From Gemmobacter nectariphilus DSM 15620 (GTDB lineage: Bacteria > Pseudomonadota > Alphaproteobacteria > Rhodobacterales > Rhodobacteraceae), in assembly GCF_000429765.1 (NCBI RefSeq), contig NZ_KE386949.1:1-64000 (forward strand): a stretch of 64,000 nt of DNA, in the 5' to 3' direction. The position numbers and the translations under genes were made by a program. This document shows positions 45,301 to 53,408 of this stretch, piece by piece. The notes under the pieces are model-generated. The model was not told the DNA's origin and searched no databases. It saw only the letters and a list, made by a program, of their open reading frames with translations. The stretch's first letter is position 1. Each line of letters starts with the position of its first letter.

Positions 45301-46219
45301 GCCAGGGCTGGCCAGCGCCATCAAACTCGCCTTGCTCGACCTTGGGGCGCACCCGGCAGCTGCCACAGCGCAGATCATCGCCGAACCAGCTCACCACCAG
45401 CGAAACCGCCCCGCAGCCCGGCGCCTCGCCGGTCAGCTGCTCCAGCGCCTCGGCGAAATCCGTCCGGCGTCCGGCGCCATGGACATTGGCGCTGACGGAC
45501 TGCCCCGGACCATAGGCATAATGCACCGGCGTCGTTGCCAGCGCATATTCCCCGGTCCCCGGCATCATTGCCACCGCCTGAACGGCGCCCTCCAGCCCCT
45601 CGCCCACCGCCCGGATCACCTCAAAGGAAAACTGCGGCACCCGGTTGCCGAACCGGCCCAGATCCAGATCCTCGATCACCACATAGGCAAGTCCGCGATA
45701 AGCCGGCACCAGACCCGCCCCCTCGACCGCCTCGATCTTCGGATCGGGCAGCTGATCCTCGGTCCCCGTGTAAACCCGCACGTCAAGGCTCTCCGGGTCG
45801 ATCTCCTGCCCGTCGGCCCAGATCCGCCCGACCCGCGCGATCACCCCCTCGCACAGCGCCACCGCCAGCGAGACCGTGTAGGAATATTCCAGCGACACCG
45901 GCCGGCGCATCCCCTTGCCGCCGCGCACCCGCGTCACATCCTCCTGAAAGCGCGAGGCCCAGATCACCTGCCCGCCGACCCGCGCCCGGCCCCAGACCCG
46001 CGCCACCGGATCGCCCTCGCCAGCCCCCATGACGCGGAACCGGTCAACCCGCCCGACCTCGACCGGCGAAGATCCGCGCCCCAAAAGCCGCTCGTCGATC
46101 GCCCGCCCCAGCGTCGCGCCCACCGCCCGGCCGATCACCGCGCCGGACAGGCCCAGCACCGTGCCGCCAAACCCCGATCCGATCGCGGCGCCCGCCGCCG
46201 ACAGCAACAAGGTCGCCAT
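42335..46219 (-). CDS. GTA tail fibre / host-specificity protein g15
   Basis: The last and largest GTA structural protein, 1294 residues, forms the tip of the particle and contacts the recipient. An N-terminal part with hydrophobic Gly/Ala-rich helices (about 1-45) leads to a TIM-barrel-like glycoside-hydrolase fold (about 420-720, with YYASDAAEAAQV and WFTELGCAAIDKATNQPN), then a long beta-rich tail-tip region. Length agrees with Rhodobacter capsulatus ORFg15. It is separated from g14 by 118 bases holding a degraded repeat-like sequence. Confidence 0.93.
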   Translation of the reverse strand: MATLLLSAAGAAIGSGFGGTVLGLSGAVIGRAVGATLGRAIDERLLGRGSSPVEVGRVDRFRVMGAGEGDPVARVWGRARVGGQVIWASRFQEDVTRVRGGKGMRRPVSLEYSYTVSLAVALCEGVIARVGRIWADGQEIDPESLDVRVYTGTEDQLPDPKIEAVEGAGLVPAYRGLAYVVIEDLDLGRFGNRVPQFSFEVIRAVGEGLEGAVQAVAMMPGTGEYALATTPVHYAYGPGQSVSANVHGAGRRTDFAEALEQLTGEAPGCGAVSLVVSWFGDDLRCGSCRVRPKVEQGEFDGAGQPWRAGGIARGAALTVPQDDNGRAIYGGTPGDASVLEGIAALKAAGQAVMFYPFVLMEQMAGNGLPDPWSGAGVQPVLPWRGRITLSVAPGREGSPDRSALAEAEVAAFFGAAAPEHFSVSGGQVVYSGPAGDWGYRRFILHYAHLCALAGGVEAFCVGSELRGLTQIRGAGDSFPAVAALRQLVAEVRAILGPECKISYAADWSEYWGYHSPEGGRYFHLDPLWADPEVDFIGIDNYMPLSDWREGEDHADAGWGTIYNLDYLKANVAGGEGFDWYYASDAAEAAQVRTPITDEAHGEDWIWRVKDLRGWWENAHHERIGGVRQAVATAWVPGSKPFWFTELGCAAIDKATNQPNLFLDPKSSESVLPRHSTGRRDDLIQMQYLRAMAEYWGDAAHNPVSVAYGAPMVDMSRAFVWAWDARPFPQFPGNTGLWADGANYSRGHWISGRTTSQPLAAVVADICAAAGMRDIDVSGLYGVVRGYQQTGGDTARAALQPLMLAYGFEAVERDGVLRFRMRTGKPTSTLAKGDLAVQSETAGDIELTRAAGAGVAGRVRVNFIEAEGDFEALTEEASFPDEANQGTAQSEMPLVLTRAEGRALAQRWLAEARIARDGARFALPPSMAGLGAGDVLDLGQVGLFRIDRAESSGLCMVEAVRVEPAIYVPSDEAEERAVPRAFVSPVPAWPVFLDLPLLTGTEDPVAPHLAVTASPWMGAVALWDADQDAGYEVNGLISAPAAIGITQSPLPRARPGLWDRGEALRVKMIRGQLASASEMQVLNGANAVAIGDGSADGWEVFQFCEAVAVAPGEWDLSLRLRGQAGTDAVMPDSWPVGSVVVVLDRTVGQISLAPSKRGLARHYRIGVAARGYDDPAVVHRVEAFAGNGLRPLVPVHLRCDRVAGEDRFRWIRRTRIDGDSWISEDVPLGEAAESYRVRVRQGAAVRREVVVSQPEWVYPAAQRLADGVSGAWRVEVAQISDRFGAGLWRGMDLQD

Positions 46220-46337
46220 AGCCTACCCCCAAGCCCGCAAGTCCGTGCCTTGCTTCATCTGTCCAGAATTTCCCCTGAGGATCGCCACTGGTCCCAACGG
46301 GTCGAAGACCCGATCAGACCGGGTGGAAATCCCCCGA

Positions 46338-46778
46338 TCAGCCTCGCCAGGCGAACCGCCCGGCCACCCGCCGTGCCCAGGGGGCCGACAACGGGCTCTC
46401 GATCACCGAATGCCCGGTATAGGCATGAACGAAACTCGCCCCCGCCCCAACCCGCGCCTGTATGCCCAGATGCTTGGCGATGCTGCCCGCCCGCATCCGG
46501 AACACCAGCACATCGCCCGCCGCGGCCTCGGCCAGCGGCTTTTCCACCAGCCAGCGCCGCGCGGCCTCCAGCAGCACCTCGTGCCGGCCCGGCTCGGCCC
46601 AGTCGGGCGTATAGGGCGGCACCGGGCAAGGCTCGCCCCCCAGCACCGCCCGCCACACACCGCGCAGCAACCCCAGACAATCGGCCCCCGCGCCCAGGCA
46701 ACTGGCCTGATGCACATAGGGCGTCCCGATCCAGCGCCGGGCTTCGGCGACCACCTCAGCCTGCACGGCTGCCACCAT
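46338..46778 (-). CDS. GTA cell-wall peptidase g14 (NlpC/P60)
   Basis: The 146-residue product has an NlpC/P60 core with catalytic Cys in ASCLGAGADCLGLLRGVW and His in SFVHAYTGHSVIES. In GTA particles it opens peptidoglycan for DNA entry. It overlaps the g13 end by 23 bases. Confidence 0.92.
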   Translation of the reverse strand: MVAAVQAEVVAEARRWIGTPYVHQASCLGAGADCLGLLRGVWRAVLGGEPCPVPPYTPDWAEPGRHEVLLEAARRWLVEKPLAEAAAGDVLVFRMRAGSIAKHLGIQARVGAGASFVHAYTGHSVIESPLSAPWARRVAGRFAWRG

Positions 46779-47634
46779 CGTTCACCTCGCCCGCGCGCGG
46801 CACAGCCGCCAGCCAGTCCTCGCCCGGCAGATGCGGAAAGCCGCGAAAATTCAGGAAATTGGCGAATTTCAACCGGCAGGTCTCGGCGCGCCGATCACAT
46901 CCTGCCTCCAGCCGGATCCGGTCGCCCGGCGCAACCGGCGCCCGCAGCGACTGCCACAGCTCGACCACCCGCGCGCGGCCTGTCAGACGGTCGTTCTTGA
47001 CCACCTCGACCAGCCCCGCCGCCGCGCCGTCCAGCACCACCAGACGGCCACGATCGAACCAGCGATCATCGAACCCCAGGAAATCGCCAAAGCGGAACAC
47101 CCGCCCGGCCTCGACCTCTTCGACCACCCGTTCCTCGCAATAGCCGGGCAAGGTCAGATCCACCCCGCAGCGCGTATCGCCCAGAATTGCCGAACAAGGC
47201 GCCTGATAGACCCGGCCCTGCGGCTGGTTGAGCAACTCGGCCAGGCCCCGCAATTCGGCCTGAAAGGCGCCCCCCGCCTGTACCACCTCGCCGATGGTGC
47301 CGCGAAAGCTCATCATCCGCTGCGCCGGATCGGCCCAGTTCACCAGCCAGGCCTCGATCCGCGCCCCGTCGAACCGCCCGGCCAGCAGATCGGCCTCGCT
47401 GATCGCCGCATCCGACAGGGCGCCCGCCGCCTCGATATTGTCGACCGCAAGCCCCGTGGTCTGGCTCAGCGCGCTTCCGCTCAGGCCGGCACCGGCGGCG
47501 AAAACCGTGCCGTCAAAGGTCAGGTCGCGGTCATGGTCGGTAAACCCCAGCACCACGCCATCGCCCCGCGTCAGCCGCCAGCAGCGCGCCACCGTGGTTG
47601 CGCCGGTCGCCAGATGATCCAGCAGTGCGCTCAT
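46756..47634 (-). CDS. GTA tail/baseplate protein g13 (DUF2163)
   Basis: The 292-residue product begins with LATGATTVARCWRLTRGDGVVLGFTDHDRDL, the DUF2163 phage-tail signature, and ends with a C-rich region CEERVVEE and CDRRAETCRLKFANFLNFRGFPHLPGEDW, the BR0599-type C-terminal motif. These proteins are hub parts of the GTA baseplate. It overlaps g12 by four bases. Confidence 0.92.
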   Translation of the reverse strand: MSALLDHLATGATTVARCWRLTRGDGVVLGFTDHDRDLTFDGTVFAAGAGLSGSALSQTTGLAVDNIEAAGALSDAAISEADLLAGRFDGARIEAWLVNWADPAQRMMSFRGTIGEVVQAGGAFQAELRGLAELLNQPQGRVYQAPCSAILGDTRCGVDLTLPGYCEERVVEEVEAGRVFRFGDFLGFDDRWFDRGRLVVLDGAAAGLVEVVKNDRLTGRARVVELWQSLRAPVAPGDRIRLEAGCDRRAETCRLKFANFLNFRGFPHLPGEDWLAAVPRAGEVNDGGSRAG

Positions 47635-48263
47635 ACCCGCACCTCCACCACCGGCACCTGAGGCACATCCCCCGCCTGAAACGAGGCAACCGACACAGCG
47701 ATCCGGTCCGTGTCAAAACGCACCGGCACGTCAAACTCGAACCCCGCGCGCACCTCGACCCCTTCGGGCACCGGATCGGCAAAGGTGATCAGTCCCGCCG
47801 CCAGATCGACCGACCAGGCCTCGGTTTCCACCATCGCCCGCCCCGCCAGGCTGACCCGGACCGACCCGGCGACCGGCTTGACGACCGGGCGCCAATACAC
47901 CTGACCGCCCGATTCATAGGCCTTGCGCAGCGCGAACACCCGGCGCGCCCCATCGCCCTGCCCCAACAGCTGATCCATGTCGCCCGGCACGCCCTTGGGG
48001 GCGCAGGATTTGAAATCCGCCCAGTCCTTCCAGCGGAACCCGTGCAACTGCCCGCCCCGCGCCTCGAAGAACGCCACCAGCGCCGCCACATCATCCAGCG
48101 ACCGCAGCCCCAGCCCCGCATCATACCGCCGCCGCGAATGCGCCCAGGGGCTGTTGCGTTCTTCGAAGCCGCTGGCCAGCGTCACGATATCCGTGCGCCG
48201 CTCTGGCCCGCCGACCGAACCAAAGCTCAGATTGGCGGGAAACCTCACCTCATGGAATGCCAT
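47631..48263 (-). CDS. GTA distal tail protein g12 (DUF2460)
   Basis: The 210-residue product has the DUF2460 pattern: MAFHEVRFPANLSFGSVGGPERRTDIV at the start, then RRRYDAGLGLRSLDDVAALVAFFEARGGQLHGFRWKDWADFKS. It forms the ring that links the tail tube to the baseplate. It stands one base after g11. Confidence 0.93.
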   Translation of the reverse strand: MAFHEVRFPANLSFGSVGGPERRTDIVTLASGFEERNSPWAHSRRRYDAGLGLRSLDDVAALVAFFEARGGQLHGFRWKDWADFKSCAPKGVPGDMDQLLGQGDGARRVFALRKAYESGGQVYWRPVVKPVAGSVRVSLAGRAMVETEAWSVDLAAGLITFADPVPEGVEVRAGFEFDVPVRFDTDRIAVSVASFQAGDVPQVPVVEVRV

Positions 48264-48264
48264 C

Positions 48265-48918
48265 TCATCCGTTCCTTTGGCCGCGTGCCAGCGCCCGGCT
48301 CATCTGCGCGGCGATCTGGCTCTGGCTGCGCTGGAAGCCGGCAGCATCGGGGGTTGTGATGTTCATCACCACATTCACCGCCCGCCCGCCGCCACTGGCC
48401 ACCACGCCCAGCCGCCCGTCCGCCCCGCGCGCCAGCGGCATGATCGCCTCGGGCCCCGCCTCGCCCATCAGCCCGGTGCCCCCCCGCATGGGAAAGGCCA
48501 CCGGCGAGGTCACAACCCCGCCCTGCGCGAACGGCATCACCCGACCCTGGCTGAACGCCCCGCCATTGGCGAACGGCATCATCCCGGACAAAAGCGAGTT
48601 GACCCCGTTCGCGATCGCCCCGCCCACCGCGTTCTGCACCGGCCGCATCGCGGTGTTGTAGACGCTGCTCACCATCGACTGCGCCACCTGCCGCAGCGCG
48701 TCCGACAGCTTGAGCCCGTCGAAGACCAGCCCGTCAAAGGCCCGCCGCAGGCCCCCGCCGATCCCCAGCGTCAGGCTGCCCACCTCGCGGCCGGTGAACA
48801 CCATGCTTTCCTGCATCCGCCGCAATTCGCCGTCAAAGGCCGCGGTCATGGCCTGCGCGCCGCCAAGGCTCGCCTCCAGTGCCGCAAGCTGCTCCGACAG
48901 GCTTTCAACATCCGCCAT
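48265..48918 (-). CDS. GTA tail tape-measure protein g11
   Basis: Tape-measure proteins set tail length and guide DNA. This 217-residue form is short, as in Rhodobacter capsulatus GTA with its short tail. It starts MADVESLSEQLAALEASLGG with a helical N-terminus, has a hydrophobic middle (VGGAIANGVNSLLSGMMPFA) and a Gly-rich segment with FANGGAF and FAQGGVV repeats. ATG 48918 chosen over 48939. Confidence 0.88.
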   Translation of the reverse strand: MADVESLSEQLAALEASLGGAQAMTAAFDGELRRMQESMVFTGREVGSLTLGIGGGLRRAFDGLVFDGLKLSDALRQVAQSMVSSVYNTAMRPVQNAVGGAIANGVNSLLSGMMPFANGGAFSQGRVMPFAQGGVVTSPVAFPMRGGTGLMGEAGPEAIMPLARGADGRLGVVASGGGRAVNVVMNITTPDAAGFQRSQSQIAAQMSRALARGQRNG

Positions 48919-49129
48919 CCTCGCCTCCTGTCCTGCCATCGGGGAAGGCCGCCATCAGCGCCTCCAGCCGGGCACGCCCGACCGGCACCTCCGCCTCGCC
49001 GATCCCCAGCATGATCCGCAATTCCAGCGGGCTGAGGCGCCAGAACTCGGCCGGGGTCAGCCCCAGCCCCCCTGCCTCTGGCCGCCCCAGCCCCACCCGC
49101 ATCAGCCCGGCCCAGTCGATGCGCCGCAT
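48905..49129 (-). CDS. GTA tail assembly chaperone g10.1
   Basis: The 74-residue product LMRVGLGRPEAGGLGLTPAEFWRLSPLELRIMLG matches the small phage protein between g10 and g11 in GTA clusters. It overlaps g10 by 28 bases and g11 by 14. Together with g10 it probably serves as tail assembly chaperone, as split G/T proteins do in phages. Confidence 0.85.
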   Translation of the reverse strand: MRRIDWAGLMRVGLGRPEAGGLGLTPAEFWRLSPLELRIMLGIGEAEVPVGRARLEALMAAFPDGRTGGEDGGC

Positions 49130-49452
49130 CCTGCCTCCTCTGGCATGGCAAAGGCGCGGGCCAAGAGCTGCGCCGCGACCTGCGCCGCGCCCACAGGCCC
49201 GCCCGCCACCTCTGCCCGCGCCAAATCCGCCGCGCTGCCCGCCCAGCCGCCGCCCCGCAATCCCGCCAGCAGCACCGCCAGCACGTCGCGGGCCGAAAAC
49301 CGCCCCGCCTCGAACCGCTCGACCAGCTCGATCAGACTGCCCGCACCGACCGCCGCTTCCAGCTCGGCCAACGCGCCCAGCGTCAGCTTGGCCCGGAGGC
49401 GCTGTCCGTCGATCACCACCGCCACCTCACCTGCCCAGGGGTTCACGCTCAC
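49102..49452 (-). CDS. GTA protein g10
   Basis: The 116-residue product MSVNPWAGEVAVVIDGQRLRAKLTLGALAELEAAVGAG belongs to the GTA-gp10 family of tail assembly chaperones. The N-terminal beta part and the helical GSLIELVERFEAGRFSARDVLAVLLAGLRG are typical. It overlaps g9 by four bases. Confidence 0.9.
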   Translation of the reverse strand: MSVNPWAGEVAVVIDGQRLRAKLTLGALAELEAAVGAGSLIELVERFEAGRFSARDVLAVLLAGLRGGGWAGSAADLARAEVAGGPVGAAQVAAQLLARAFAMPEEAGCGASTGPG

Positions 49453-49862
49453 AGCGCCACGAACTCCAGCACCCCGGCCGAGGCCAGGCTCAGCGAATAG
49501 GTCGCCTCGCCATTATGGCTGCCCGCATATTCGATGCTGGTGATCTGGAACGGCCCCTCGACGATGCCGAAATCGGGGATCACCACCTGGAAATCCGGCG
49601 TCTCGCCATCAAAGAAGATCTGCCGCGCCCGCGCATCGCTCGACGCATCGCGAAAGACGCCCGAGCCGGAAATCGAGGCGCTTTTCACCCCCGCCCCCGA
49701 CAGCAGCTCGCGCCAGCCGCCGGTGGATTCCAGGCTCGTCACATCCACCGTTTCGGCGTTGAAGCTGATGCGCGTCGCCCGCAGGCCCGCCACCGTCTCG
49801 AACTGGCCATCGTCCGAAAGATCGACCTTCAGCAAAAGGTCCTTGCCGTTCTGCACCGCCAT
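49449..49862 (-). CDS. GTA major tail protein g9
   Basis: The tail-tube subunit, 137 residues: MAVQNGKDLLLKVDLSDDGQFETVAGLRATRISFNAETVDVTSLES is the hallmark of the phage major tail protein family, with the later SISGSGVFRDASSDARARQIFF. It polymerises into the tail tube. A 79-base gap separates it from g8. Confidence 0.93.
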   Translation of the reverse strand: MAVQNGKDLLLKVDLSDDGQFETVAGLRATRISFNAETVDVTSLESTGGWRELLSGAGVKSASISGSGVFRDASSDARARQIFFDGETPDFQVVIPDFGIVEGPFQITSIEYAGSHNGEATYSLSLASAGVLEFVAL

Positions 49863-49941
49863 GGAAATCTCCGATTTGTCTGGGAATGCGGCCGCAACAC
49901 CCTTGCCGGGCCGCCAGAATGTCGAGAAAAGTCAAGCGCCG

Positions 49942-50340
49942 CTACAGCTCGACTCGCGCCCGAAAGGTCAGGTCGATACGCCGCAGCGCCCCGTTGTCCA
50001 GCCGCAGCGCCCGCGCCTGCTGGAACCACAGCCCTGCCAGCCGACCACGCGCCAGCACCATGCCATCGCCCGTCAGCGCGTCCGAGATCGCAACCGCGAT
50101 CCCCTTGGCCCCGGCAAACCCTGCGGCCCGGCTGACCACGCTCAGCACCATGCGGTGCTCTGCCCCCGCGCCGCTCGTGTCGGACGCATCGCGCGCCTCC
50201 TCCGGCCCGATCAGCACATAGGTCTCGGGTGCCACGCCCGACGGCACCGCATCCAGCACCGGCACCCCGGCCAGCGCAGGCCAACCCGCCAGCCGCTCAT
50301 AGACCGCCGCCTGCAAGGCCGCCGCACCTGCATAGCTCAT
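49942..50340 (-). CDS. GTA tail terminator g8 (DUF3168)
   Basis: The 132-residue product has the DUF3168 start (AALQAAVYERLAGWPALAGVPVLDAVP) and the TSGAGAEHRMVLSVVSRAAGF block. In phages this protein closes the tail and joins it to the head. It overlaps g7 by four bases. Confidence 0.9.
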   Translation of the reverse strand: MSYAGAAALQAAVYERLAGWPALAGVPVLDAVPSGVAPETYVLIGPEEARDASDTSGAGAEHRMVLSVVSRAAGFAGAKGIAVAISDALTGDGMVLARGRLAGLWFQQARALRLDNGALRRIDLTFRARVEL

Positions 50341-50675
50341 GCTGGCACCTCCTCGCGGGCGAAACAGGTCAGATAGCGGCCGGCCGCATCCGCCTCGGCC
50401 ACGGCCAGAATGCGAAACAGCCGCCCGCCCTCGCGCAACCGCTGCCCGGCAACGGGTCGCGAGGGTGCCCCCTCGGGCGCGCCTCGCACCGTGATCTTCA
50501 CCGGCACCTCGCCCAGGGCCACCGCCTCGGCCCCGCCTTCACGGCCGGTGCCAGGGGCGACCGCCACCCACAGATCGCCCAGCGCGGCCCACGCCACGAT
50601 CAGCCCGCCCGCGCCATCAGAAACCTCGGACCGCGCCTCCAGCACCATGCGCCGGGTCAACCGCGGCGCGCTCAT
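50337..50675 (-). CDS. GTA head-closure protein g7
   Basis: The 112-residue product begins MSAPRLTRRMVLEARSEVSDGAGGLIVAWAALGDLWVAV, the head-tail adaptor pattern (SPP1 gp16 type), with a beta-rich remainder ending FRILAVAEADAAGRYLTCFAREE. It stands in a translationally coupled chain with g6 and g8. Confidence 0.9.
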   Translation of the reverse strand: MSAPRLTRRMVLEARSEVSDGAGGLIVAWAALGDLWVAVAPGTGREGGAEAVALGEVPVKITVRGAPEGAPSRPVAGQRLREGGRLFRILAVAEADAAGRYLTCFAREEVPA

Positions 50676-51256
50676 GCCCCGCCCCCCAGCACCCGCACGG
50701 TGCGCCAGCGTTCGATCAGCGCCATCACGCCAAACGGCATCGCGGCCTGAGCCGTCTCGTGGCGCAATTCGTGATACTGCGCCGCGCGCAGCAGCACCGC
50801 CTGCCGCAGATCGGCCGGCACCGCGTCCCAGGCGCCGAAGCCGGCATCGAACACCACCTCGGCGCGGCCGCCCTCAACCACCTCCGGGAACAGCGCGCCC
50901 ACCGACACCAGCCTCGGGCGGTGCATGTCGGCCTCCAGCCGCCAGCGCGACCCCGCCAGCGCGGTCGCACCCGCGCCGTCCACCAGCGTCACCGACACCA
51001 CCTGGCCGACCGGCGCCAGCGGCAACGCCTGCGCCGCCCTGTCCCGCCAGCGCACCAGCGCCAGCGAAAAACGCCGCGCGATCAGCGCCTTGCCGATCCG
51101 GCCTTCCACCGCCGCAAGGGCCGCCCGCAGGTAACCCGCGATCAGCGCATCCTGCATCCCGTCGTCGGAAAACCCGGTCCCCAGCCGCAGATGGTCCTTC
51201 ATTGCCTGCACCGGCAGCGCGCCATCGGGCACCGGGGCCACTTCCGTCAGCATCAT
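50672..51256 (-). CDS. GTA head-tail connector g6
   Basis: The 194-residue product has the gp6-like connector pattern: ALPVQAMKDHLRLGTGFSDDGMQDALIAGYLRAALAAVEGRIGKALI, with helical N-terminus and a beta domain, then LRQAVLLRAAQYHELRHE. It forms the ring between portal and tail. Confidence 0.92.
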   Translation of the reverse strand: MMLTEVAPVPDGALPVQAMKDHLRLGTGFSDDGMQDALIAGYLRAALAAVEGRIGKALIARRFSLALVRWRDRAAQALPLAPVGQVVSVTLVDGAGATALAGSRWRLEADMHRPRLVSVGALFPEVVEGGRAEVVFDAGFGAWDAVPADLRQAVLLRAAQYHELRHETAQAAMPFGVMALIERWRTVRVLGGGA

Positions 51257-51273
51257 GTCCCGCTCTCCTCAAA

Positions 51274-51318
51274 CCTCCGCCAAGGGGGCGCGCACCCCCG
51301 GCGCCGCTCGGGCGGAGG
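51274..51318 (-). terminator. Nested stem-loop between capsid and connector genes
   Basis: Outer arms CCTCCGCC and GGCGGAGG (51274-51281, 51311-51318) enclose an inner hairpin GGGGG-N6-CCCCC (51284-51299). It lies in the 140-base gap between g5 and g6, the longest gap between GTA head genes apart from g2-g3. No T run follows, so an mRNA stabiliser or processing site that raises capsid message is as likely as termination. Confidence 0.45.
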
Positions 51319-51396
51319 GGTATGCTAGACAACACCGAACAAGGGTGCGCGCCCGCCCGGCGACAGGGCGTCAGCCCCGCCGCCAGACCCGTCCCG

Positions 51397-52575
51397 TCAC
51401 GAGACGGCGAACTTCAGCAGCTTGATCGCCGCGAAGTCGCTGACATCGCCGCCGACGCGCTTGGTGGCATAGAACAGCACATGCGGCTTGGCGCTGAACG
51501 GATCACGCAGCAGACGCAGGTCGGGACGTTCCGCGATGGTATAGCCCGCCTTGAAATCGCCAAAGGCGATGGCATAGGCATTGGCGCCAATGTCGGGCAT
51601 ATCCTCGGCGATCAGCACCGGATAGCCCATCAGGCGCGCCGGCTCGCCAGCCGCCAGACCATCGGCCCACAGGAAGCGGCCATCGTTGTCCTTCATCTTG
51701 CGCACGGCGCCGGCGGTCTTCGAATTCATCACGAAGGTGCCGTTGGCGCGGTAGCCCGCATCCAGCGCATAGACCAGATCGACAATGGCATCGGCCGGAT
51801 CGGTGGCATCGAAATCGCCCGCAACGCCGGTGGCCACATAGCCAAGGCTGCCCCAGGCCCAGGTCCCCTCGGCCACCTTCGGATGATCCAGGAACCCGGT
51901 CGGCTTGTTCACGCCGTCCCCGCCGACAAAGGCCGCCGCCTCGGCGCGGGCAAAGCGGTCCGCGATGCGGCCCGCCAGCCAGCCCTCGATGTCAAAGGCC
52001 GCATCGTCCAGCAGGCGCTGGCTGGCCTTGGGCATCGCGTTCAGCTCGTGCAGCGGAATGCTGATCCGCTCGACCTGCGCCGATCCGGTTTCCGCCACCG
52101 GGGCCGCCTCGGTGCCCCAGCCATGGCCGACATCGCCGCGATCGACCAGCACGTCAAAGCTGATCGCCTCGACCTGCACCACATTGGCGATCTGGCGCAG
52201 CGACGAGGTGGTGGTCAGCACCGAACGGATGGTATCGGCGGTCTGCGGATCGACCAGATAGCCGCCTTCGGCATTGACGGCGGTGTTCAGGCCCTTGCCC
52301 TCCAGGACCAGCCCACGCAGGCCATCGTCGTTCCCACAGCGCAGATAGGCGTCAAAGGCCTTGCGGTGGGGCACTTCCACCTCGGCAGCCATCGACAGGG
52401 CGGGGCGGCCATGGGCCATGGTCTTGCGATCCAGCATCGTCATACGCTCTTCCGTTTGTTGCAGACGTTTCTTCACTTCGGCCTGAAAGCCGGTGAACTC
52501 TTCCAGGAACCCCGCCACTCCGCGGGCCGTCTCGCCAGGCACAGCTTCCCCGGCCCGAGACTTCAGCTCGGTCAT
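51397..52575 (-). CDS. GTA major capsid protein g5 (HK97 fold)
   Basis: The 392-residue product has a helical scaffold segment at the N-terminus (about 1-100, with ERMTMLDRKTMAHGR) that g4 would remove, then an HK97-type core: FDAYLRCGNDDGLRGL, GGYLVDPQTADTIRSVLTTTSSLRQIANV and GFLDHPK. It forms the icosahedral shell. Longest HK97 motif match in the cluster. Confidence 0.96.
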   Translation of the reverse strand: MTELKSRAGEAVPGETARGVAGFLEEFTGFQAEVKKRLQQTEERMTMLDRKTMAHGRPALSMAAEVEVPHRKAFDAYLRCGNDDGLRGLVLEGKGLNTAVNAEGGYLVDPQTADTIRSVLTTTSSLRQIANVVQVEAISFDVLVDRGDVGHGWGTEAAPVAETGSAQVERISIPLHELNAMPKASQRLLDDAAFDIEGWLAGRIADRFARAEAAAFVGGDGVNKPTGFLDHPKVAEGTWAWGSLGYVATGVAGDFDATDPADAIVDLVYALDAGYRANGTFVMNSKTAGAVRKMKDNDGRFLWADGLAAGEPARLMGYPVLIAEDMPDIGANAYAIAFGDFKAGYTIAERPDLRLLRDPFSAKPHVLFYATKRVGGDVSDFAAIKLLKFAVS

Positions 52576-52602
52576 CCCTTGCTCCTTTTTCAGGTTATGG
52601 CC

Positions 52603-53154
52603 TCAGCGGCCCGCCAGCTCGCGCCGCGCCTCGGCAAAGGCGGCGGTGAGCATTCCGATCAGATCCACCCCGGCATCCGCCTTGGCCTGGACCCGCGCCG
52701 ATGGCAGCATGGGGAACGTCACCAGCGACACTTCCCACAGCTCCACCTCGGCAAGCAGCCTGCGCCCCTTGCCGTCCTTTTCCGCCCGCTTGGTGCGATA
52801 GCCGATGGACAGCCCGTCCACCGCCCCCGCCGCGATCAGCGCCGCTGCCTCGCGGCCCTTCGCCACCTCGGGCAGCAGACGACCCGATACCCAAAGGCCC
52901 CGGTCGTCCTCGCGCACCTCGTCCCACACGCCGATCGGCTGCGCGGGGTCGTGCTGCCACAGCATCTTGACCGCGCCCCGCCCCTTCAGCGCCGCCAGCG
53001 AGGCCGCATAGGCCCCCGGCAGCACCACATCGCCGCCCTGATCGGCCGCGCCGAACAGGCTGGCATAGCCCGCGATCCGGTGCGCCTCGTCAACCGACAG
53101 GCCCCGTTCGGGCCGGTGGAACTTGCGCTCCAGGCCCCCGTCATCCCAACCCAT
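52603..53154 (-). CDS. GTA prohead protease g4
   Basis: The 183-residue product is a HK97/U35-type prohead protease: YASLFGAADQGGDVVLPGAYAASL, His in KMLWQHDPAQPIGVW, Ser in AGAVDGLSIGYRTK. It trims the capsid scaffold. ATG 53154 is preferred to 53241, since the longer form enters g3.5. Confidence 0.93.
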   Translation of the reverse strand: MGWDDGGLERKFHRPERGLSVDEAHRIAGYASLFGAADQGGDVVLPGAYAASLAALKGRGAVKMLWQHDPAQPIGVWDEVREDDRGLWVSGRLLPEVAKGREAAALIAAGAVDGLSIGYRTKRAEKDGKGRRLLAEVELWEVSLVTFPMLPSARVQAKADAGVDLIGMLTAAFAEARRELAGR

Positions 53155-53162
53155 TGTGCCTC

Positions 53163-53408
53163 CTACTTCATCGCCGCCTTCAGAATGGCCTCGGCGCCCT
53201 GCGCCAGCAGGAACGCGGCCACCCCGTAAACCCCCAGCCAAAGCCGCTTTTCCAGCCGCTCCAGCGCATCGTCGATCTGACCCAGCCGCCGCTCCAGCGC
53301 GCTCCAGCGTTCCTCCGAAACCCGCTCGTTCGCCTCGATCCGCGCGGCGGCCGGGTCGAAACTGTCGTAAAGGAACCGCGACCCCCCCGAGGACCGCCGC
53401 GCGCTCAT
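53163..53408 (-). CDS. GTA protein g3.5
   Basis: The 81-residue product has a basic N-terminus, a coiled-coil (IEANERVSEERWSALERRLGQIDDALERLEKRL) and a C-terminal membrane helix (GVYGVAAFLLAQGAEAILKAA). It is the small gene between portal and protease in Rhodobacterales GTA clusters; function unknown. It overlaps g3 by four bases. Confidence 0.82.
   Translation of the reverse strand: MSARRSSGGSRFLYDSFDPAAARIEANERVSEERWSALERRLGQIDDALERLEKRLWLGVYGVAAFLLAQGAEAILKAAMK

Noticed and set aside
42389-47143. A 1584-codon open frame on the plus strand, antisense to GTA g15 to g13
   Set aside because: It arises because the third codon positions of the real minus-strand genes are G or C. The product is rich in Arg, Pro and His with no domain, and the minus-strand genes have clear motifs and ribosome sites.
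50410-53229. A 939-codon open frame on the plus strand opposite GTA g7 to g4
   Set aside because: Same cause: high G+C codon bias. No start signal and no recognisable domain.
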